Assembly: GCF_011355085.1 (NCBI RefSeq)
Contig: NZ_VXCP01000040.1
Span: 1 to 64,000 of the forward strand
Direction of reading: 5' to 3'
Length of the DNA: 64,000 nucleotides
DNA from: Pseudomonas akapageensis
GTDB lineage: Bacteria > Pseudomonadota > Gammaproteobacteria > Pseudomonadales > Pseudomonadaceae
Under the pieces are notes generated by a model. The model saw only the letters and a list, made by a program, of their open reading frames with translations. It had not been told where the DNA came from and did not search any database. Shown in pieces: positions 9,733-16,349 of the stretch. Position numbers and translations under genes: made by a program. Each line of letters opens with the position of its first letter. Within the stretch, counting starts at the first letter, position 1.

Positions 9733-11292
9733 TTACTGCGCGAGGATAGTGCCCAGTTCGCTGGGCTCTTCGACTTTCGCCGAGGCTTCGATGCCCATGA
9801 AGCGGCGCACCCGCTCGCCGGACGCGTCGCTGCGGATGGTGCTTGGCGCGGCGTCGAGCTGGATGTTGCCGTTCTCCATGAAGATCACCCGGTCGGAGAT
9901 ACCCATGGCGAAGTCCATTTCGTGGGTCACGATCAGCATGGTCATGCCTTCCTTGGCCAGGTCGCGGATCACGTTCAACACATCGTTGACCAGTTCCGGG
10001 TCCAGAGCCGAAGTCGGTTCGTCGAACAGCATGATCTGCGGTTCCATCGCCAGGGCCCGAGCGATGGCCACGCGCTGTTGCTGGCCACCGGAGAGCTGGT
10101 GCGGATACTTGTGGGCATGGGCGAGCAGGCCGACTTTATCCAGCAGCGCATAGGCGCGGTGTTCGCTCAGCTCGGTCTGGCTGCCATGGTAGCGCGGCGC
10201 CAGGGTCACGTTGTCGAGAATGGTGCGGTGCGGGAACAGGTTGAAGTTCTGGAACACCATGCCGATGTGCCGTACGCCCTGACGCAGGCGGGCGCTGTTG
10301 GGCTTGTCTTCAGAGGTGATGAAGTTCTCGCCGAACAGCTTGATTGCGCCTTGGTCGATGCTTTCCAGGCCGTTCACGGTGCGGATCAACGAGGTCTTGC
10401 CGGAGCCGGACGGGCCGATGATCGAGACCACCTGGCCGTATTCGACATTCAGGTCGATGCCCAGCAGCACTTTGTGCGTGCCATAGCTCTTCTGGATGCC
10501 CTGCAGTTGCAGGATCGGCGCCGTACCGGAAGCGGCGGCTTTGGGCGCGCTGTCGGGCAAGGCTTCGGCGCTGGCACGCAGCTTGGCGACATCGGCTTCG
10601 ACCAGGGTTTGCGGCTTGCGGAAGTTCAAGTCCAGGTAACGCTCCAGGCGTTGCAGGAACCAGCCGAAGACGGTGACGATCAACACGTAGTACACCGCCA
10701 CCGCGGCGAGGGTTTCCATGACCAGGAAGTTGGTCGCGTACAGGCGTTGGCCGACGGTGAGGATTTCGGTCAGGGAGATCACCGAGACCAGCGAGGTCAG
10801 CTTGACCACGGTGATGTATTCATTGATCAGCGTGGGCAGCGAGATACGGAAGGCCTGTGGAATGACGATCAAGCGCTGCAGACCGAACAGGCCGATACCC
10901 AGGGCGCGGCCGGCTTCGCGCTGGCCCTTGGCAACCGAAATCAGGCCACCGCGATGGATCTCCGCCATGTACGCCGCCTCGGTGACCACCAGGGCCAGCA
11001 AGCCGGAATAGAAAGGGTTGGAAAGAATCGGGCCGCTTCCCGGAAACATCTGCGGCAGGTTGTAGACGAACACCACCAGCACCAGTAACGGGATGCTGCG
11101 GAAGAACCAGATGTAGACCGCTGCGGGGATGCGCAGCAAGGGCGACTGGGAAAGTTTTGCCGTGGCCAGCAAGAAGCCGAGCAGCATGCCGATGAACCAT
11201 GCCAGGGCACTGAGCTCGATTACCGTGACGCAGGCTTTCCAGAAGTCGGGCAGAGAAAACAGGGAGAAAAAGTACGACCATTCGAATTGCAT
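9733..11292 (-). CDS. Amino-acid ABC transporter, fused permease and ATP-binding protein
   Basis: This 519-residue inner-membrane importer component joins two polypeptides that are usually separate. Residues about 1-230 are a polar-amino-acid (HisM/GlnP-type) permease with several hydrophobic segments and an EAA-like loop (REAGRALGIGL). A linker of about 30 residues is rich in Ala and Pro. The ATPase follows, with Walker A GPSGSGKTS near 296, signature LSGGQQQR near 400 and Walker B IMLFDEPTSALDPE near 420. It is the last gene of the leftward operon 14133-9733, downstream of its likely binding protein. The substrate is not readable from sequence; polar amino acids or amino-acid derivatives such as cystine are plausible. 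Confidence 0.88.
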   Translation of the reverse strand: MQFEWSYFFSLFSLPDFWKACVTVIELSALAWFIGMLLGFLLATAKLSQSPLLRIPAAVYIWFFRSIPLLVLVVFVYNLPQMFPGSGPILSNPFYSGLLALVVTEAAYMAEIHRGGLISVAKGQREAGRALGIGLFGLQRLIVIPQAFRISLPTLINEYITVVKLTSLVSVISLTEILTVGQRLYATNFLVMETLAAVAVYYVLIVTVFGWFLQRLERYLDLNFRKPQTLVEADVAKLRASAEALPDSAPKAAASGTAPILQLQGIQKSYGTHKVLLGIDLNVEYGQVVSIIGPSGSGKTSLIRTVNGLESIDQGAIKLFGENFITSEDKPNSARLRQGVRHIGMVFQNFNLFPHRTILDNVTLAPRYHGSQTELSEHRAYALLDKVGLLAHAHKYPHQLSGGQQQRVAIARALAMEPQIMLFDEPTSALDPELVNDVLNVIRDLAKEGMTMLIVTHEMDFAMGISDRVIFMENGNIQLDAAPSTIRSDASGERVRRFMGIEASAKVEEPSELGTILAQ

Positions 11293-11305
11293 TGGGCACC
11301 TCGAT

Positions 11306-11328
11306 CTGCCGCCCCCGGGCGAGGGCAG
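11306..11328 (-). terminator. Intergenic GC-rich hairpin between binding-protein and permease genes
   Basis: CTGCC(C)TCGCCCGGG..GGCAG forms an imperfect GC-rich stem in the 64-bp gap after the binding-protein gene. There is no T-run, so it is more likely an RNA-stabilising or partial-attenuation hairpin that keeps binding-protein mRNA in excess than a full terminator. Confidence 0.4.
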
Positions 11329-11356
11329 CAGACAACCAAGCTATAGGGACAGATTC

Positions 11357-12151
11357 TTAGTTGGCGGTCGGTTCTACCAAGCCGTACTTAGTCAGAATAG
11401 CTGCGTATTCACCGCTCTTTTTCGTTTCCTCGAAGGCCTTCTGCACGGCCTTGAAGGTCTCTTCGTTGCCTTTCTTGACGAAGATGCCAAGGGTCTGCTG
11501 ATAGATCGGGGTATCGGTGGTGATGACTACGCGGCCGTTGGTTTTTTCCGCGATCATTTTGGCGGCGCCGGCGATTTCAACCTGGGCGTCGACGTTTTTG
11601 GACAGCAGGGCCTGGGTCACCTCAGGAGCCGATGGGTACTCGCTGACTTTGATAGCACCTTTGCCGTTCTTCTCGCAGTACTCAGTGGAGAGCTTGTTGA
11701 ACTCCTTGACCCAGGTGGTGCCTTGTTCCAGGCCCAGTTTCAGGCCGCAGAGGTCTTCAGGCTTTTTCGCATTGATTTCGCTGCCCTTGGGCACCATCAC
11801 CGAGGCGCCGGTATTGGCGTAGGCGATGGTCTGGGCCTGGGTCTGACGCTCGGGGGTGATGTACATGCCGGAAATGATCGCGTCGTATTTACCGGAGTTC
11901 AGGCCGAGGATCAGGCTCGGGAACTTGGTGTCGACGAATTCCACCTTGGCATTCATGTGCTTGGCCAGGGCAGTGGCCAGCTCAGGGTCGGAACCCACCA
12001 CGTTTTTGTTGGCGTCGTAGGATTCGAAGGGCGGATAGGTGATTTCCATGCCGACCTTGAAGGTATCTGATGCGGCCATGCTGAGCGATGCGCTGAGCAT
12101 ACCGGCGGCCAGTAGTGTCATGCGTGCAATGGTGTTTTTGTTGTTTTTCAT
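11357..12151 (-). CDS. Periplasmic substrate-binding protein of amino-acid ABC importer
   Basis: This family-3 extracellular solute-binding protein captures the ligand in the periplasm for the fused permease/ATPase encoded next. I chose the ATG giving MKNNKNTIARM, because a clear Sec signal peptide follows (cleavage after SLSMAA near residue 26); an upstream in-frame start would bury it. Mature hallmarks are FKVGMEITYPPFESYD, DAIISGMYITPERQ and GTTWVKEF. The length of 264 residues fits the family. It is the third gene of the operon, 45 bp after the oxygenase. The substrate is unknown. Confidence 0.9.
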   Translation of the reverse strand: MKNNKNTIARMTLLAAGMLSASLSMAASDTFKVGMEITYPPFESYDANKNVVGSDPELATALAKHMNAKVEFVDTKFPSLILGLNSGKYDAIISGMYITPERQTQAQTIAYANTGASVMVPKGSEINAKKPEDLCGLKLGLEQGTTWVKEFNKLSTEYCEKNGKGAIKVSEYPSAPEVTQALLSKNVDAQVEIAGAAKMIAEKTNGRVVITTDTPIYQQTLGIFVKKGNEETFKAVQKAFEETKKSGEYAAILTKYGLVEPTAN

Positions 12152-12196
12152 TTTTACTGACTCCGGCGTAGGTAAGAGTGTTGCTGAAAACATCAA

Positions 12197-13267
12197 TCAG
12201 GACGGTTGGGCCTGATTTTTCAGGTGACCGAAACTCGAAGGCCTGCGGGCCTTCTCTGGCAATTTGACTTCTCCGTTTGCCACCCGCTTGCGCAGGTATT
12301 GATAGGTCTGGAGCGCCTGGCCATACATGTGTTCACCGATGGCGATCTCTTCGTATTCCTTGCCGGCCTGGGCGAAGGCCGGCAGCGGCTTGATCTGGGT
12401 GTGGTAGTCACACGCATAGAACAGCGGAAACGAATAGCGCTCTTCACTCACGGTGCGTACCCGGTGCGCCGTGGCAACGAAGGTGCCAGCGGTCATGACT
12501 TCAAGCATGTCGCCGATGTTGACGACGAAGGCATCGGCGATCGGCGGCGCGTCAATCCATTGGCCGAGGTCGTTCATCACCTCCAGGCCTGGCTTGTCGG
12601 CCAGCAGGATGGTGAAGCACTCGTAATCAGTATGGGCGCCAATGCCCGGCGCATCCTGGGCTTCACCATCAAATGGGTAGTGAATCAGTCGCAGCTTGGA
12701 CGGCGGGCGGGTAACCAGGCTGTCGAAATAGTCTTCTTCAAGGCCAAGGGCCAGGGCGAAACCACCGAACAGGCGGCGGCCCAGGGCGAAGATCGCCGCG
12801 TAGTAGGCTTGCACCGCTTCCTTGAAGCCTGGCAGCTGCGGCCATTCGTTCGGCCCCAGCAAGGGCGTATTGGCCAGCACCAGCGGGTCGTCGGCCGGCA
12901 CTTCGAAGCCTATGTCGAAGGCTTCCTTGTGGTCCGGCTTGCCCTTGGCATAAACCTCTTCGCCCTCGGGGACGAAGCCCTTGTGGGATTTCGAGGTGCC
13001 GATGTAGTGCTGCATCTTGGTGTCGAAGGGCTGATCGAAAAAGTCCTTGGCCGCGCGGCGCAGGTTGGCGATCAGGTGCGGGTCGATGCCGTGGTCGGTG
13101 ATGTAGAGGAATCCGACTTCGCTGGCGGCATTGCCGAGTTGTTCGGCCACGGCCAGGCGGTGCTCCAGTTCAAAACTGAACAAACCGGCGATATTCACCA
13201 CCGGAATGGTCTTGAAGTTGGCTTTCTGTGTGTCAGTGCTGGCGCTGTTGTTTTTATTGTCAGGCAT
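12197..13267 (-). CDS. 2-oxoglutarate/Fe(II)-dependent dioxygenase (isopenicillin N synthase-like)
   Basis: This soluble non-haem iron oxygenase has 356 residues. The C-terminal half carries the iron triad (HTD in GAHTDYECFT, distal His in TAHRV) and the 2-oxoglutarate-binding RYSFPLF. The N-terminal half has the usual IPVVNIAGL opening. The chosen start is the ATG giving MPDNKNNSA, just after the upstream isomerase-like gene; the open frame upstream lies inside that gene. With an ABC importer and a TIM-barrel enzyme it probably oxidises the imported compound. The exact substrate cannot be told, and annotation as a flavonol or gibberellin oxidase would be misleading. Confidence 0.88.
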   Translation of the reverse strand: MPDNKNNSASTDTQKANFKTIPVVNIAGLFSFELEHRLAVAEQLGNAASEVGFLYITDHGIDPHLIANLRRAAKDFFDQPFDTKMQHYIGTSKSHKGFVPEGEEVYAKGKPDHKEAFDIGFEVPADDPLVLANTPLLGPNEWPQLPGFKEAVQAYYAAIFALGRRLFGGFALALGLEEDYFDSLVTRPPSKLRLIHYPFDGEAQDAPGIGAHTDYECFTILLADKPGLEVMNDLGQWIDAPPIADAFVVNIGDMLEVMTAGTFVATAHRVRTVSEERYSFPLFYACDYHTQIKPLPAFAQAGKEYEEIAIGEHMYGQALQTYQYLRKRVANGEVKLPEKARRPSSFGHLKNQAQPS

Positions 13268-13281
13268 GACGCAGCGGCTCC

Positions 13282-14133
13282 CTAAGGCTTGCTTGAATGG
13301 CTGAAACGGTTGAAGTGTTCGCGTTCGGTCCTGCCCATCCAGACGTTCAGCGACCACAGGTCGGCGACCGGAACGTTGGTGAACGGCAGGTGATGCAGGT
13401 AGCCGTCGGCGCCGAACTCCGGCGTCAGGGTCGTGACCTGATAGCCGCGGGCTTGCTGCGAACGCCAGATGGCTTCCCAGTGCTGCTGATGGAATTCCAG
13501 CGCATTGGCATATTCGGGAGCTGCCGGATGCGGGACTTGCGGCCCCTGGTCGTAACCGACCCGGGCCTGAATATGGTGGACGCGCTCGACGAAGGCACTC
13601 AGGTCGTCGGCGGGGTCGTTCAGCAGGCGCTCGCAGGTCACCACCCAGTGGCTGATATCGCTGGTGAACAGCAGATCAGGCAATTGCCGGATCAGTTCCA
13701 GGGTGACCCAGGGGTTGAACAACGAGCGCGCGCGGTGGGTTTCGAAACTGCAGACCTGGCCATGTTTGCGGGCCAGCTCCAGGGCCTGGCCGAAGAATTC
13801 GACCTGTTGTGCCAACGACCAGCGGTCATTGCCGGCCAGCACATTGACGAAGCGGGGGCTGAGCTCGGCGGCCCAGGCGAGTTTCTTGTCGAGATCGTCC
13901 AGGTGCACGGCGGGCGATGCGGACTGGTCCGGCAGAACGTCGTAGGCGGTGAAGACGGTGCTGATATAGCCAAGCTGATTGGCCTTGAGGAAAGCGGCGA
14001 ACTCTGCACGCTCGCGGGCGTCCAGCGGCAGGCGAGCTTCCATGCCGTCAAAGCCGGCCTGCAACAGCTCTTCGAGTGCCTGGGCCTTGCTGGCGGTGTA
14101 GCCCCACAGCGTGCGGAAAATTTCCAGCTTCAT
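13282..14133 (-). CDS. Sugar phosphate isomerase/epimerase family (TIM barrel) protein
   Basis: The 283-residue protein has the xylose-isomerase-like TIM-barrel pattern: an N-terminal ALEELLQAGFDGMEAR strand-helix unit, FVNVLAGNDRW, CSFETHRARS (probable metal-ligand Glu and His) and LFTSDISHWV with a candidate Asp/His pair. Family members isomerise sugars or hydrolyse or dehydrate small polar metabolites using a divalent metal. It is the first gene of the leftward operon with the oxygenase (14 bp gap) and the importer, so it probably acts on the same imported substrate. Confidence 0.8.
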   Translation of the reverse strand: MKLEIFRTLWGYTASKAQALEELLQAGFDGMEARLPLDARERAEFAAFLKANQLGYISTVFTAYDVLPDQSASPAVHLDDLDKKLAWAAELSPRFVNVLAGNDRWSLAQQVEFFGQALELARKHGQVCSFETHRARSLFNPWVTLELIRQLPDLLFTSDISHWVVTCERLLNDPADDLSAFVERVHHIQARVGYDQGPQVPHPAAPEYANALEFHQQHWEAIWRSQQARGYQVTTLTPEFGADGYLHHLPFTNVPVADLWSLNVWMGRTEREHFNRFSHSSKP

Positions 14134-14519
14134 CGGTGATCCTCAAAAATCCCTGGGCCTGTTGAAAAAGCACAACGACGGCGGCAAGCCGGGTCGGCGG
14201 TCAATGGGCAGCAACAACAGATGATTTTTGAGCCGGATCTCTGCGTATCTGGTCCCACCAAGCGACGCCGTGGGTCGTTCGCTCTGGGGCCGATGTTAGG
14301 CACAGTGTGGGGAAGTAAAGAATCTGAAAGATGAAATCAATACTTCAGACTTTTATGAATAAATAGCTTGCTACTTAATGCCGTTTATTGTGCCTTGGAA
14401 AGTAGCAAGAGGGCGTCTACGTTGGGTGTCAGCGAGGGGTGCCACTGTTGAGGCATCATTTTGTGAAGTCCCAAGCGACGCCATTCGCCTGGATGGTTCG
14501 GGGTATCAAACGAATGCTT
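14134..14519. promoter_or_regulatory. Intergenic region with a 10-bp inverted repeat, promoter region of the leftward importer operon
   Basis: No gene is seen in these 386 bases. An AT-rich stretch at about 14311-14400 should hold the promoter of the leftward operon. A perfect 10-bp inverted repeat, CTTGCTACTT (14367-14376) and AAGTAGCAAG (14400-14409), is separated by 23 bases. It could be an operator for an unseen regulator, or a stem after the osmC-like gene, which ends at 14520. No T-run follows the stem in the leftward direction. Confidence 0.4.
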
Positions 14520-14998
14520 TTAAACAATGACCGGTTCGCAGCGAATCGGAAAATTGACGGAATTGGCCAGGAAGCATTCGTGATGTGCTTCTTCGTGCAA
14601 GCGAACCGCAAGGGCCTTATCCGACTCCTTGGACAGCTCAATCACGGGGCGAAGAACGATTTCTGTGAAGTGGCCCTTGCGTGTGGGATGGGTGTCGATC
14701 ATGCGGCCGATTGGTGCATCGACATAGCTGAGCACAGTGATTTTGTTCACCGCGCATAGATGCAGGTACCACAGCTTGTGACAAGCCGAGACGGAAGCGA
14801 CGAGGAAGTCTTCCGGATTCCATTTTTTCGGATCGCCCAGGAACGCCGGGTCCGATGAGCACTCGATGGCTGGCTTGCCGCTGGCCTCGACGAGGAAATC
14901 TCGTCGATAGTCCTGATAGCCTGACGTGCCCGTACCGGTGTTGCCTTGCCAGGTGACTGTTACTTCATAGGTGTGTTCGGTCATGGTTGATCCTTGAT
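14519..14998. repeat. Direct repeat copy 1 (osmC-like unit)
   Basis: These 480 bases are nearly identical, in the same orientation, to 20225-20704. The homology covers the whole osmC-like gene plus 14 bases upstream (GGTTGATCCTTGAT). Recombination between the two copies would remove the 5.7 kb between them. Confidence 0.85.
14520..14984 (-). CDS. OsmC/Ohr-family peroxide-reducing protein, copy 1
   Basis: The 154-residue cytosolic OsmC-family protein has the two redox Cys of the family, in SVSACHKLWYLH (near residue 70) and HHECFLANSV (near 135). Family members reduce organic hydroperoxides through these thiols. It is about 98 percent identical at DNA level to the gene at 20226-20690; I count about nine or ten differences over 480 bases. 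Identity stops 14 bases before the start codon. The pair flank an effector/immunity island. The start ATG is followed by TEHTYEV in both copies. Confidence 0.88.
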   Translation of the reverse strand: MTEHTYEVTVTWQGNTGTGTSGYQDYRRDFLVEASGKPAIECSSDPAFLGDPKKWNPEDFLVASVSACHKLWYLHLCAVNKITVLSYVDAPIGRMIDTHPTRKGHFTEIVLRPVIELSKESDKALAVRLHEEAHHECFLANSVNFPIRCEPVIV

Positions 14999-15051
14999 TG
15001 GGCGTGCACTGCGAGCCCTTAATGGCTTTGGTGGAATGGCCTCGCTAAGCA

Positions 15052-15843
15052 CTACACAAGAGGGCGTAGACTTGGTGGGACTTGGTAATGATTTTTTTCG
15101 TATTTTAGTATGTGTTTCTTTATCTCTGATTTGTTTGATAGGTTTTGGCATCCCTCCGCAGATTCTCGGGATAGAGTTTTTGTTGTGTTCTCTTTGATAA
15201 GTAGGTCTGCGTAAGGCTTTGTCGATGGTACTATGATTGCTGTCATTTTTCGTGTGGTGAATTCGCCAGTGCAGTGAGTATCCCACTCGCCAGAATGCTC
15301 ATACATGTTTAACCCGTTTAGAATGGTAATCAAGCTATTGTTGTGCATGATATAAAGCTTTAATGATTCTGAGTTATATGGGTTTGGCTGTGATGAGCCT
15401 TGCCATGAGGTACGAATTCCAAATGCTAAGGTATCCTTGTTTAGTCGGTAGTTAGCCGTATCAATTGTCATTCCAGTATTTTAGATGGCGTCGCTAGTTA
15501 GTGCATCAATTTCACGGTCGGTTCCAATAATTTTATTGGTTGTTGGGTTTAAGATCACTACTCCAAGGTCAGTCCGCTCTTTTAACTCAATTGATGTGGC
15601 GAAAATAATGTAGCCTGTAGCTGGCCATGGCTTGCAAAAAGAGTTATGTCGAATCACTTCGGAGCTCTTGTAGAGTTTGTCAATGAGGCTTTTGTGTTCA
15701 TCCAAGCATGCAGCGTTCGTTAATGTTGTGAAAGTAATAAGTAACGAGATCGTTAGTTTTTTAATGATTATATTAAATAACTGCTTGATTGTTGCTTTAG
15801 GTGCCTTGGCCATATTGGGTATGGGGTTCTGCCAAATGTTCAC
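15052..15843 (-). pseudogene. Putative periplasmic immunity-type protein, interrupted by an in-frame TAA
   Basis: The two halves, 15843-15481 (120 codons) and 15471-15052 (139 codons), are in the same frame, separated only by one TAA at 15481-15483 and three codons. The first half has a signal-peptide-like segment (KKLTISLLITFTTLTNAA) and the second reads on as TANYRLNKDTLAFGIRTSWQ. Joined, they look like one periplasmic protein of about 250 residues; the family architecture is from memory. The first possible start is a GTG with no good ribosome site; an ATG ten codons later is an alternative. It lies downstream of the effector and LprI genes in AT-rich DNA, so it may be a decayed second immunity gene or may be read as two short proteins. 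Confidence 0.6.
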
Positions 15844-15931
15844 TGTGAGTAAGAGTTACAGCGAGAGCTGCTGGTCGCACAGGTTTTTCTATCTGAGCCG
15901 GTATCTGCAGATGCAGGTACCGGCGAAAAAG

Positions 15932-16336
15932 TTAAAATTTCAAATTTTTTAGGTAATGAGTTCTTCCTATGGTTTCTCTAGCAAGACAATTGTTTTTTGT
16001 TGTTTCGAACGCTTGAGTTTCGCGGGAGATCACAAAGCTCTCAACGGCGCAATTTGAGTCTCTTAGCTTGATCCAGGCGATCTGCGATGTTTTTATATGC
16101 TCTTTAAGTTTTTCTCCCAGTGGAGCGTCCGCTCTGTACTCTGTAGATACTCTACTGTTTAGATCCTTATAGGTGCTGTTGAGCTCTTTGTCAGCGGCTT
16201 CAATTCTGAGCTTGGAGCAGTCGTAAATGTCTTGACTATCTAGACCGCCAGATGAGCACCGCTCTGGGGGGGCAGAATCGGCAAAGCATGAATTGCAAAA
16301 AAATAACAGAAGTGTCGCAAATGATCTTACAGTCAT
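15932..16336 (-). CDS. LprI-family lysozyme inhibitor-like protein (putative immunity protein)
   Basis: The 134-residue secreted protein starts at an ATG preceded by GGAG; a longer open frame overlaps the upstream gene and is less likely. Signal peptide: MTVRSFATLLLFFCNSCFA. The mature part follows the LprI/DUF1311 pattern: paired Cys (CSSGG, DCSKL), DKELNSTYKDLNSRV, then QIAWIKLRDSNCAVES. LprI proteins inhibit lysozymes in the periplasm. The gene begins 13 bp after the stop of a protein with a C-terminal lysozyme-like domain and is co-directional with it, which is the usual arrangement for effector and immunity. Codon and base use is AT-richer than the surroundings. Confidence 0.75.
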   Translation of the reverse strand: MTVRSFATLLLFFCNSCFADSAPPERCSSGGLDSQDIYDCSKLRIEAADKELNSTYKDLNSRVSTEYRADAPLGEKLKEHIKTSQIAWIKLRDSNCAVESFVISRETQAFETTKNNCLARETIGRTHYLKNLKF

Positions 16337-16349
16337 TAAGTGGCTCCGT

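Noticed and set aside
14439..14759. Rightward small frame across the end of osmC copy 1, also present at 20220 in copy 2
   Set aside because: It is conserved only because the DNA is duplicated; it is antisense to the OsmC coding region, whose Cys motifs are intact.
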